Below are positions 17,533 through 24,564 of a stretch of DNA of 35,566 nucleotides, one piece after another. The DNA comes from Oxalobacteraceae bacterium IMCC9480 (GTDB lineage Bacteria > Pseudomonadota > Gammaproteobacteria > Burkholderiales > Burkholderiaceae_D): positions 1-35,566 of the forward strand of contig AEPR01000054.1 of NCBI GenBank assembly GCA_000195205.2, given 5' to 3'. Within the stretch, counting starts at the first letter, position 1; the number at the start of each line of letters is the position of its first letter. A program made the position numbers and the translations under genes. The notes under the pieces are model-generated. The model did no database searches and was not told the DNA's origin. It saw only the letters and a program-made list of their open reading frames with translations.

Positions 17533-17566
17533 CTTGTCCGGAATAACCATCACTGCGACCATCACC

Positions 17567-17617
17567 ATGCCGTTACTGCTTGTCCGAACAGGGCAGTCTT
17601 TAACGGCATTTTCATTT
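17567..17617 (+). terminator. Probable intrinsic terminator after the CBS gene
   Basis: ATGCCGTTA (17567-17575) pairs perfectly with TAACGGCAT (17601-17609). An inner CTGC/GCAG stem (17576-17579/17593-17596) extends the hairpin. The T-rich TTTCATTT (17610-17617) follows. It lies 35 bases after the CBS stop and before the ribosome binding site of the next gene. Confidence 0.5.
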
Positions 17618-17663
17618 GCACGAGGACGGCCGGAAGCGGGCGTCTTTTCAGGGAGCTAGCATC

Positions 17664-18656
17664 ATGCATATCGCCATCATCGGCGCCGGTCTGTCCGGCC
17701 TGACTTGCGCTCGTCGTTTGCACGAGCAGGGACACAGCGTCATCGTCTACGAAAAAAGCCATGCGGTCAGCGGCCGCATGAGCACCCGCCAGACCGACTT
17801 CGGCGGTTTTGATCACGGCGCGCAGTACTTCACGGCCAGCAGCGACACCTTCAAGAAAGATGTCGCCAGCTGGACCAAAGCCGGCTGGGTCGCGCCGTGG
17901 CAAGGCAAGTTTGTCGCGCTCGATCATGGCACGGCGACGGTCGCCGGCAAGTCGGGTAGCCGCCATGTCGGCGTGCCGGGCATGCGCTCGGTCGGCGTGC
18001 ATCTGGCGCAGGGACTCGACGTGCGGACCGGACAACGGGTCGATCACATCGAAGCCCACGGCGAGCAGTGGCTGCTGGCCGTGCACTGCGACACGGTACC
18101 GGTCGCGGCCAGCGCCGGACCCTTCGATGCCGTCATCGTGGCCGTGCCGGCTGATCAGGCCACTGCCTTGCTGGAGGTCGTGCCGGCTTTCGCCAAGGCC
18201 GCCAAAAAAGCATTTCTGGTGCCCTGCTGGACCTTGATGGCAGCGTTCCAGGATTCGCTGGAGCTGGGCTACGATGGCGCGTGGGTCAACAATTCGCGGC
18301 TATCGTGGCTGGCGCACGATGCGTCCAAACCGGGTCGTCGTCCGGGCGAGCACTGGATCGGTCAGGCCTCGGCGGCATGGAGCATCGAACATCTGGAAGA
18401 CGAGCCGGACCGGGTCCGCGAAAAATTACTGAAGGCATTCCACGAGGCCACCGGCAGCCAGGTGCAGCCGGTATTTTCGACCGTGCATCGCTGGCGCTAC
18501 GCGCAGGCCGCGACCACCCTCAAAGACGATTGCCTGTGGAATAAAAAATTGCGCATCGGTGCCTGTGGCGACTGGTTTGCCGCCGGACTCGACGGCGCCG
18601 GGAAAATTGAAAATGCCTACCTGAGCGGAGCCGCGCTGGCTGCGGTGATCGCCTGA
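17664..18656 (+). CDS. FAD/NAD(P)-dependent amine-oxidase-like oxidoreductase
   Basis: This 330-residue protein begins with a Rossmann dinucleotide fold: IAIIGAGLSGLTCARRLHEQG, then the acidic end of strand 2 in VIVYEKS. A GRMSTRQ segment follows, as in renalase-like and amine-oxidase-like flavoproteins. The C-terminal FAD motif is LRIGACGDWFAAGLDGAGKIENAYLSG. Many betaproteobacterial homologues are annotated FAD-dependent oxidoreductase with no known substrate. I chose the ATG at 17664, preceded by AGGGAG, over an upstream open frame. Its stop is embedded in the putative CTGA start overlap of the next gene. Confidence 0.88.
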   Translation: MHIAIIGAGLSGLTCARRLHEQGHSVIVYEKSHAVSGRMSTRQTDFGGFDHGAQYFTASSDTFKKDVASWTKAGWVAPWQGKFVALDHGTATVAGKSGSRHVGVPGMRSVGVHLAQGLDVRTGQRVDHIEAHGEQWLLAVHCDTVPVAASAGPFDAVIVAVPADQATALLEVVPAFAKAAKKAFLVPCWTLMAAFQDSLELGYDGAWVNNSRLSWLAHDASKPGRRPGEHWIGQASAAWSIEHLEDEPDRVREKLLKAFHEATGSQVQPVFSTVHRWRYAQAATTLKDDCLWNKKLRIGACGDWFAAGLDGAGKIENAYLSGAALAAVIA

Positions 18657-20560
18657 GTCCGGAACGGCCGGCGCCGGCCGCACGAAGCCAGTTTGCGCTG
18701 CTGGCCGAGCGGCGTTTTGCGCCATTTTTCTGGACGCAATTTCTGGGCGCGCTCAATGACAATGTCTTCAAGACGGCGTTGCTGACGATCCTGACCTACG
18801 ACGCGTTGAGCTGGACCACGCTCGATCCGGTCTTGCTGACCAACCTGATTCCGGGACTATTCATTCTCCCGTTCGTGCTGTTCTCGGCCACCGCCGGACA
18901 GCTGGCCGACAAGTTCGACAAGGGCCGCGTCGCGCGATTGGTGAAGCTGCTCGAGATCGCCATCATGGCGCTGGCCGGCTTCGGCTGGATGACGCACAAC
19001 CTGCCGCTGCTGGTGCTGGCGATCGTCGGCATGGGCTTGCACTCGACGCTGTTCGGGCCGGTCAAATATGCGTATCTGCCGCAGCATCTGCGGCGCACCG
19101 AGCTGGTCGGCGGCAACGGACTGGTCGAGAGCGGCACCTTCGTCGGCATCCTGCTCGGCGAAATACTGGGCGCGCTGCTGATCGTGCACAAGCCGTGGGG
19201 TGTCGAACTGATCGCTGCAGGGACGCTGATACTGGCCGTGCTGGGCTGGCTGTGCAGCCGTGCGATTCCGCCGTCGCCCGCGCCGGTGCCGGACCTGAAA
19301 GTGAACTGGAATCCAGTCACCGAGACCTTGCGCAACCTGAATTATTCGCGCCAGAACCGGACGGTGTTTTTATCCCTGCTGGGCAATTCCTGGTTCTGGT
19401 TTTATGGCGCGATCGTCCTCGCGCAATTTCCGCTGTATGCCAAAAATTATCTGCACGGCGATCACGGTGTATTCGTGTTGCTGCTGACGGTGTTTTCGCT
19501 CGGGATCGGTGCCGGCTCGCTGCTGTGCGAGCGCCTGTCCGGTCATCGCATCGAGATCGGGCTGGTGCCATTCGGCTCGATCGGCTTGTCGGTGTTTGGT
19601 GTCGAACTGTTCCTGTCCAGCCTTGCGTACACCAACACGCTACCGGTCGACGTGGCCGGTTTTCTGGCGCAAACGGGTAGCCTGCGCATCCTGTTTTCCT
19701 GCCTGATGATCGGTGTCTCCGGCGGGCTGTACATCGTGCCGCTGTTTGCGCTGATCCAGACCCGCTGCGATCCCCGCCACTTGTCACGCACGATCGCCGG
19801 CATGAATATCCTCAATGCGCTGTTCATGGTGGTGGCGGCTTTGCTGGCGATGCTGCTGCTCAAGAACGGCGTCACGATTCCGCAATTGTTCCTGGTCACC
19901 GCACTGCTCAATGCGCTGGTGGCGCTGTACATTTATTCGCTGGTACCGGAGTTCCTGATCCGCTTTCTCGCCTGGTTGCTGATCCACACGATCCATCGGG
20001 TGCGGTGCGTCGACGCCGCGCATATTCCGGCGGAAGGGGCTGCGGTACTGGTCTGCAATCATGTCAGCTACGTCGATGCGTTCGTGATTTTGGCGGCCAG
20101 CCCGCGGCCTATCCGCTTCGTGATGGATCACCGCATTTTTCAGTTTCCATTGCTATCCTGGGTGTTCAGGAGCGCCCGCGCGATTCCGATCGCGCCCGCC
20201 AGCGAAGATCCGGTGGTGATGGAAAAAGCCTACACCGCCATCGCGCAGGCGCTGGACGATGGCGAGCTGGTCTGCATTTTTCCGGAAGGAAAACTGACCG
20301 TGAATGGCGAGATCAATGTCTTCCGTGGCGGCATCATGAAAATTCTGCAGCGTTCGCCGGTGCCGGTGATCCCGCTGGCCTTGTGCGGTCTGTGGGGCAG
20401 CCTGTTTTCACGGGCAAAGAGCAACCCGTTTGATCGCGTGTTCCGGCGCGGCCTGCGGTCGCGACTGATGCTGGTTGCCGGTGCACCCTTGCCGCCTGGC
20501 GAGGTCACGCCCGATCTGTTGCGCGAGCGCGTGCAGACATTGCGTGGCCAGACCCGCTAA
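18653..20560 (+). CDS. MFS lysophospholipid-transporter-like / PlsC acyltransferase fusion
   Basis: The N-terminal about 420 residues form a 12-helix MFS transporter of the LplT type. The C-terminal about 200 form a 1-acyl-glycerol-3-phosphate acyltransferase (PlsC) domain, with the HX4D motif NHVSYVD (His470, Asp475) and FPEG (543-546). It resembles Aas/LplT systems that flip and re-acylate lysophospholipids, but the acyl-ACP synthetase part of Aas is absent. Family-conserved sequence (SQFALLAERRFAPFFWTQFL, then GALNDNVFK) lies upstream of the first TTG at 18779. That frame, open from 18611, holds no ATG, GTG or TTG. The CTG at 18653 overlaps the previous stop (CTGA) and would give 635 residues. 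I use it as the likely non-canonical start. Confidence 0.85.
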   Translation: MSPERPAPAARSQFALLAERRFAPFFWTQFLGALNDNVFKTALLTILTYDALSWTTLDPVLLTNLIPGLFILPFVLFSATAGQLADKFDKGRVARLVKLLEIAIMALAGFGWMTHNLPLLVLAIVGMGLHSTLFGPVKYAYLPQHLRRTELVGGNGLVESGTFVGILLGEILGALLIVHKPWGVELIAAGTLILAVLGWLCSRAIPPSPAPVPDLKVNWNPVTETLRNLNYSRQNRTVFLSLLGNSWFWFYGAIVLAQFPLYAKNYLHGDHGVFVLLLTVFSLGIGAGSLLCERLSGHRIEIGLVPFGSIGLSVFGVELFLSSLAYTNTLPVDVAGFLAQTGSLRILFSCLMIGVSGGLYIVPLFALIQTRCDPRHLSRTIAGMNILNALFMVVAALLAMLLLKNGVTIPQLFLVTALLNALVALYIYSLVPEFLIRFLAWLLIHTIHRVRCVDAAHIPAEGAAVLVCNHVSYVDAFVILAASPRPIRFVMDHRIFQFPLLSWVFRSARAIPIAPASEDPVVMEKAYTAIAQALDDGELVCIFPEGKLTVNGEINVFRGGIMKILQRSPVPVIPLALCGLWGSLFSRAKSNPFDRVFRRGLRSRLMLVAGAPLPPGEVTPDLLRERVQTLRGQTR

Positions 20561-20568
20561 GCGCTTGC

Positions 20569-20913
20569 TCAGTGGATGACCAGGACGTCGTTGCTGCAGC
20601 AATCGACCAGCTTGCGATAGACCTCGGGCATCACGTTGATGCAGCCTCGCGTCACACTGCGCCGCTGCTCGGTCCGCTGGTCATTGAGCCGATCGATCCG
20701 GTGTTCCGAGGCGTTGCGCGTGTAGACCCGATGGATGGCCCACAGGTTTTGCCGGTCTTCGTGAAACACCAGTACGTCGCCGCCATAGCCGGGCTCCAGG
20801 GTGCGCTGCGGTGACAGCGAAAACGTACCGGCCGGCGTGGCATTGCCGACTAGTGCCGGATAACAGCTTCCCAGAAAACAGATCGATGCCGCCGCGAGAC
20901 TGACGAGGACCAT
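20569..20913 (-). CDS. Small L,D-transpeptidase-like (YkuD-type) secreted protein
   Basis: This 114-residue protein has an N-terminal hydrophobic segment (VLVSLAAASICFLGS) that could be a signal peptide or anchor. A compact domain follows: CYPALVGNATPAGTF, PGYGGDVLVF, AIHRVY and SVTRGCINVMPEVY. The TRGCIN motif with Cys91 and His71 sixteen residues before Thr88 fits the L,D-transpeptidase consensus. The conserved His61 is also present. These enzymes form peptidoglycan cross-links or attach proteins to it. It starts one base after the stop of the preceding secreted-protein gene, so it is the last gene of that run. It is short but comparable to small YkuD-like proteins. Activity is inferred. 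Confidence 0.75.
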   Translation of the reverse strand: MVLVSLAAASICFLGSCYPALVGNATPAGTFSLSPQRTLEPGYGGDVLVFHEDRQNLWAIHRVYTRNASEHRIDRLNDQRTEQRRSVTRGCINVMPEVYRKLVDCCSNDVLVIH

Positions 20914-20914
20914 G

Positions 20915-21355
20915 TCAGCCGCGCGGTTTCTTGTGCGTGACCTCGATGGGGGCCGGCGGTGCCGGTGCCGGCACCGGAACAGTGACGATCATCGGCAGAG
21001 GTTTTCTTTCCGGCCGGACGAAAATGTACTCGCCGCGACCCAGCGCAGGAATCACCTGAAAGCCGTCGCAGGTCAGTTTTTCCTCCGCCGATTCCGGCTC
21101 GCACGACAGCGATAGCGCGCGCGGCCAGATGGTTGCTGCGGTCGGAAAGCCGGGCAGGTAGTTCGGCACGTGATACAGGCCATCGCCGACCAGCCGGGCT
21201 GTTTCGGTGCCGCTGGTCGACATCGCCGGCGTGCCCGAGCCGAGCGCCATTTTGGTGACCTCGATGCCGTTGGCGGCATCGGACAAGCTATCGGCAGAAG
21301 CCGGTCCGGCGATGGACAGGAGGGCCAGCGCGAGGCTGGCAAATGTGTGGTTCAC
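20915..21355 (-). CDS. Secreted protein of unknown function, Pro-rich tail
   Basis: I do not recognise this 146-residue product. It starts with a signal peptide (VNHTFASLALALLSIAGPASA, cleavage after ASA). It then has a region with two cysteines (SLSCEPESAEEKLTCDGF), a stretch resembling a small beta domain (VIPALGRGEYIFVRPERKPL), and a Pro/Val/Ala-rich tail (VPVPAPAPPAPIEV) ending in KKPRG. The tail could span or contact the cell wall. The GTG at 21355 is favoured because AAGGA lies six bases upstream. An ATG at 21424 would add 23 residues and spoil the signal peptide. It lies between two other secreted-protein genes. Confidence 0.75.
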   Translation of the reverse strand: MNHTFASLALALLSIAGPASADSLSDAANGIEVTKMALGSGTPAMSTSGTETARLVGDGLYHVPNYLPGFPTAATIWPRALSLSCEPESAEEKLTCDGFQVIPALGRGEYIFVRPERKPLPMIVTVPVPAPAPPAPIEVTHKKPRG

Positions 21356-21395
21356 GGTATGTCCTTCCAGAACGGGGTTGTCGTCGAGAGCGTCA

Positions 21396-22004
21396 TCAAT
21401 AGCGATAGTTCGCATCGGTTTCATTGATGCCGGCGGTGGGGTTGACGGGGACCGTTGCGACTTCCCGGTCCGGGCAATGCACGCCGGTTGCCTCGAAAGC
21501 TTCCCGGTTCAGCTTGTCCATGCACAGCCGCGCCAGCGCCGCACCCTTGAATCCCATGTTCCAGATCTCGCGGGCGTTTTTCAGCATCAGGCAATTGCTG
21601 TCGGTCCAGCTGCTGCCGACGCTAAAGCCGAACGAGACCGCGCTGGCACCGACCGAGGTCGAGCCCATGCAGGTGTCGTTGCTGCTGGTCAGTGCCGGTG
21701 CCATGGCGGTGGCAACCGGACTGCGTGCCTGGGCTTCGTAATTGGCGTGGCTGTCAATCGAGAGCGATTGACCCTGGCTGCCGACGCCTTGTGCAGCACC
21801 GCCGCTGCTCGATGAATTGGCCGCGGCGGCTGCCTTCGCATTGGCACGGGCGGTCGCTGCTGCTGATTTTTTACTCACGGAGGTGGCGGCCGGCCCTGAG
21901 AGTGCCCAGGCCGGCTGGAGCGGAATACCTTCGGCGCCAGCGCTGTTGATGGTCATTGTTATCGTCGTGAGGCTTGCCAGCAGGATGCATGTCTTGATCG
22001 TCAT
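21396..22004 (-). CDS. Secreted Ala/Ser-rich protein of unknown function with four cysteines
   Basis: This is an unrecognised 202-residue protein. It has a signal peptide (MTIKTCILLASLTTITMTIN, cleavage after SAGA). A low-complexity Ala/Ser/Gly segment of about 45 residues (SKKSAAATARANAKAAAAAN and following) comes next. The C-terminal domain has four cysteines in the contexts NDTCMGS, SNCLMLK, ARLCMDK and VHCPDRE, compatible with two disulfides. The block WTDSNCLMLKNAREIWNMGF looks conserved-domain-like. AAGGA is six bases before the ATG. The gene is 31 bases after the preceding secreted-protein gene and 40 before the next, on the same strand. An operon role in the cell envelope is inferred. 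Confidence 0.75.
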   Translation of the reverse strand: MTIKTCILLASLTTITMTINSAGAEGIPLQPAWALSGPAATSVSKKSAAATARANAKAAAAANSSSSGGAAQGVGSQGQSLSIDSHANYEAQARSPVATAMAPALTSSNDTCMGSTSVGASAVSFGFSVGSSWTDSNCLMLKNAREIWNMGFKGAALARLCMDKLNREAFEATGVHCPDREVATVPVNPTAGINETDANYRY

Positions 22005-22035
22005 GATTTTTCCTTGGATGCGGTGGGTGGTGGGG

Positions 22036-22722
22036 TCACGGAGCGCTGGTGCTGCCGGTGGATCCGGCCAGATTGGCGCGGACAAAGAACTGGCCTGCAG
22101 CGCCGATGCCGGCCATACCTGCGGCATTCATCTCTTTCAGCGCGCCGCTGGTATTGGCGGCGCTTACAAAACCGGACTTGTCATCGCTGATGCTCACCGA
22201 TGCAGGGCCGGCGTTGCGGTTGTAGTGCAGTTGCAGGTCGAAGCCTGACTTGGTTTGTCCTTCTGCATAGCTGCCCTGGTTGGTGCCGGCGACGATGCGG
22301 TTGTCGGTCTGTACGCTCGCGTTGCCGCCATTGAGGCCTTGCGTGACGCCGTGGATCGCGGCGTTGCCAGCGATCAGCGTGCCGGCGCTGCCTGTCGAGC
22401 TGGCCGATCCCTGACCGGAACCGGTGCTGACGTTGTAGGCCTTGCTGAAGCTGTCGGTGCTTGCCTGGCCACTCGTGCCGGCGTTGACTTTGCTGAAATC
22501 AGGTTGGTGATTTGCGCTGGTACCGACCTTGGCAGTGGCGGCTTCGGTGTTGCGTGCGAAAGAGGTGGAAGTGCCGTTGGTGCCGAGGCTGATGTTGCCT
22601 CTGATGGTGTTTTGAATTGCCACGTTGCCATTGGCGCTGGCGCTTGGTTCGGTGGCATGGACACTTGCCGAAGCAAGCAGGCTGGCGGTTGTAATGAACA
22701 GTGCGAGTGAGGAGGTGTTCAT
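22036..22722 (-). CDS. Secreted Cys-free Gly/Ser/Asn/Thr-rich protein of unknown function
   Basis: This 228-residue protein starts with a clear signal peptide (MNTSSLALFITTASLLASAS, cleavage after VHA). The mature part is rich in Gly, Ser, Thr, Asn, Gln and Ala, has no cysteine or tryptophan, and reads like a beta-rich extracellular or fibre protein (for example GNISLGTNGTSTSFA and GNAAIHGVTQGLNGGNAS). I see no exact repeats and cannot assign it to curli (CsgA) or Fap families. AGGA is five bases before the ATG. The frame is open far upstream (to 23145) but only as a shadow of modA. It is the first gene of the four-gene secreted run. Confidence 0.75.
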   Translation of the reverse strand: MNTSSLALFITTASLLASASVHATEPSASANGNVAIQNTIRGNISLGTNGTSTSFARNTEAATAKVGTSANHQPDFSKVNAGTSGQASTDSFSKAYNVSTGSGQGSASSTGSAGTLIAGNAAIHGVTQGLNGGNASVQTDNRIVAGTNQGSYAEGQTKSGFDLQLHYNRNAGPASVSISDDKSGFVSAANTSGALKEMNAAGMAGIGAAGQFFVRANLAGSTGSTSAP

Positions 22723-22748
22723 GGATTTCCTATTTAAAGTAGTTTTAT

Positions 22749-22764
22749 GACAACTAAAATTGTC
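22749..22764. promoter_or_regulatory. Palindrome upstream of the secreted-protein run
   Basis: GACAA (22749-22753), six bases CTAAAA, then TTGTC (22760-22764) form an inverted repeat 27 bases before the first secreted-protein gene, in an AT-rich stretch. It is a plausible dimeric-regulator site. A consensus promoter on the minus strand was not recognisable. Confidence 0.35.
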
Positions 22765-22808
22765 GTAACGATCAGTGGTGCTGATAAACAGACAAGTTCG
22801 GTGACTAC

Positions 22809-22842
22809 AAAAAAAATGCGGAGATCGGCAACGCATGCCGAT
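22809..22842 (-). terminator. Overlapping hairpins with a T run on the minus strand
   Basis: On the minus strand, ATCGGCA/TGCCGAT (22836-22842/22824-22830) can form a 7-bp hairpin. An alternative ATGCG/CGCAT stem (22832-22836/22816-22820) leads straight into eight T residues (22816-22809). The two hairpins share bases and are mutually exclusive, as in attenuators. The second stem is only 5 bp, so this is tentative. Confidence 0.3.
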
Positions 22843-22913
22843 TCTGGGCAATGGATGACGGATGCCTGTCCGTTTGATCGGGGCAGGTCCGTTCGCCGGT
22901 AGCGGCAAGGGCT

Positions 22914-22922
22914 TGCTACAAT
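22914..22922 (+). promoter_or_regulatory. Extended -10 promoter of modAB
   Basis: TGCTACAAT (22914-22922) matches the extended -10 form TGnTAtAAT, with TACAAT at 5 of 6. A -35 is weak (TTCGCC at 22892-22897, spacer 19). The modA ATG lies 27 bases further on. No ModE-type TATAT repeat pair was seen. Confidence 0.5.
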
Positions 22923-22949
22923 CCGCCGTCTTGTTTCCAATTTCCCGCC

Positions 22950-23738
22950 ATGACCTCTTCACGCTCTTTTCTTCGATCGACGCTGTCCTTGCTGTTTGGC
23001 CTGCTGCTTTGTCTTGGCCAGGCGCAGGCAAAGCCCGTTCTGCAGATCGCCGCCGCGGCCGATCTGGCGCAGTGCATCGATGAATTGAACGCAGGGTTTT
23101 CTGCCGCACACGGCGACGTTGCGGTGACGGCCAGCATTGGCTCATCGGGAAATTTTTATGCGCAGATCACCAACGGCGCGCCGTTCGATGTCTTTCTGTC
23201 TGCCGATCTGGCGTATCCGGTTGCGCTGGCCAAGGCCGGTCATGCCGACCTGTCTTCGCTGATCACGTATGCCCATGGCCAACTGGTGCTGTGGACGGCC
23301 GACATGGCGCTCGATCCGGCGGCGGGATTCAAACTGTTCGACGACGCGCGGGTAAAGCGCATTGCGATTGCCAACCCTGACCTCGCACCTTACGGTCGCG
23401 CTGCGCGCGATGCCTTGCAGCATGCCGGTGTGTGGGAGGCGATTCAGCCGCGTCTGGTATTTGGCGATAACGTCGCCCAGACCGGGCAATTTATCGCGAC
23501 CGGCAACGCGCAGGTCGGCTTGATCAGCGCGGCCCATTTCAAGCCCGGCGTGGCGCGGCCGGGCCGCAGCTGGACGGTGCCCCAGAGCTGGTATCCGCTC
23601 ATCGAGCAGGGCGCGATCGTGACGGGTCGCGGGCGCAGCAATCCGCTCGCCAAAAAATACGTGGACTTTTTGCGCAGTGAAAGTGGCCGGACGATTTTGC
23701 TCAGGTACGGCTTCGTGGTGCCAGGATCGCCGCGGTGA
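22950..23738 (+). CDS. modA: Molybdate ABC transporter periplasmic binding protein
   Basis: This 262-residue protein has a signal peptide (basic start, hydrophobic core SLLFGLLLCLGQ, cleavage after AQA) and a mature domain with ModA hallmarks. They include LQIAAAADLAQCIDELN, SIGSSGNFYAQITNGAPFDVFLSAD, and the later APYGRAARDAL and VGLISAAH segments. It captures molybdate (or tungstate) in the periplasm and delivers it to ModB. The Shine-Dalgarno sequence is weak. Its stop overlaps the modB GTG by four bases (GTGA). It diverges from the secreted-protein run. Confidence 0.93.
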   Translation: MTSSRSFLRSTLSLLFGLLLCLGQAQAKPVLQIAAAADLAQCIDELNAGFSAAHGDVAVTASIGSSGNFYAQITNGAPFDVFLSADLAYPVALAKAGHADLSSLITYAHGQLVLWTADMALDPAAGFKLFDDARVKRIAIANPDLAPYGRAARDALQHAGVWEAIQPRLVFGDNVAQTGQFIATGNAQVGLISAAHFKPGVARPGRSWTVPQSWYPLIEQGAIVTGRGRSNPLAKKYVDFLRSESGRTILLRYGFVVPGSPR

Positions 23739-24454
23739 TTACGCCGGTCTGGCTGTTGCCGCATGAGTTGTGGGTGGCGCTCGGGCTGACCCTCCAGCTT
23801 GCGGCGGTCTCGACCGTGATCCTGATGCTGATCGTGCTGCCGCTGGGCTGGTGGCTGGCAACGACCCGGCACCGCGCCGCCTTGCTGCTGGAAATCCTGA
23901 TGTCGCTGCCGCTGGTGTTGCCGCCTACCGTGATCGGTTTCTATCTGCTGACGCTGCTGTCGCCACAGCATGCGGTCGGACAGTGGTGGCAACAGTTGTT
24001 CGGGCAAACCTTGCCGTTTTCTTTTGCCGGACTGGTGATCGGTTCCTGTGTCTATAGTTTGCCGTTTGCATTGCAGCCGGTGATGGCGGCGTTCCGCATG
24101 TTGCGTCCCGAAATCGCCCAGGCGGCCTATTCGCTCGGCATGACCCGCTGGCAGGCTTTTCTGCACGTGCTGCTGCCGCTGTCGAAAGCCGGTGTCTACT
24201 CGGGCGCGATCCTGGCCTTCGCCCACACCATTGGCGAGTTCGGCGTCGTGCTGATGCTGGGCGGCGGGATTCCCGGCGTGACGCGGGTGGCGTCGATTGC
24301 GTTGTATGACGAGGCGCAAAAATTGAACTACCCGGATGCCCACGGCTTCGCGCTGTTGCTGCTGGCGCTATCGTTCATTTTGCTGTGCGCCACGACCGCG
24401 CTGCAAAAACGCCAGGAGCGCTGGCGTCAGCTCGGGCACTTTTCCTTGCGCTGA
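23735..24454 (+). CDS. modB: Molybdate ABC transporter permease
   Basis: This 239-residue inner-membrane permease has about five or six helices. Its cytoplasmic loop EIAQAAYSLGMTRWQAFLHVLLP carries the conserved EAA-type motif that docks the ATPase, and the C-terminal part has the ModB region GAILAFAHTIGEFGVVLMLGG. The GTG start overlaps modA. In the usual modABC order the ATPase ModC would follow, but the next gene is rlmJ and no modC is found in this window. The permease must therefore work with an ATPase encoded elsewhere, or the locus has lost it. Confidence 0.93.
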   Translation: MITPVWLLPHELWVALGLTLQLAAVSTVILMLIVLPLGWWLATTRHRAALLLEILMSLPLVLPPTVIGFYLLTLLSPQHAVGQWWQQLFGQTLPFSFAGLVIGSCVYSLPFALQPVMAAFRMLRPEIAQAAYSLGMTRWQAFLHVLLPLSKAGVYSGAILAFAHTIGEFGVVLMLGGGIPGVTRVASIALYDEAQKLNYPDAHGFALLLLALSFILLCATTALQKRQERWRQLGHFSLR

Positions 24455-24486
24455 TTGCAGTGCAATTACTTGTTGCGGTCGGGACT

Positions 24487-24495
24487 TGTTAAAAT
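24487..24495 (+). promoter_or_regulatory. Extended -10 promoter of rlmJ
   Basis: TGTTAAAAT (24487-24495) fits the extended -10 pattern TGn plus TAAAAT (5 of 6). The -35 region is poor, as often in extended -10 promoters. It lies 70 bases before the rlmJ ATG and separates rlmJ from modAB. Confidence 0.5.
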
Positions 24496-24564
24496 GCGCC
24501 ATTCGCAGGATTGCCGCAGACAGCCGCGCCTCCTTTCATCCCCTTACCAAGATCGATCCAAGTT

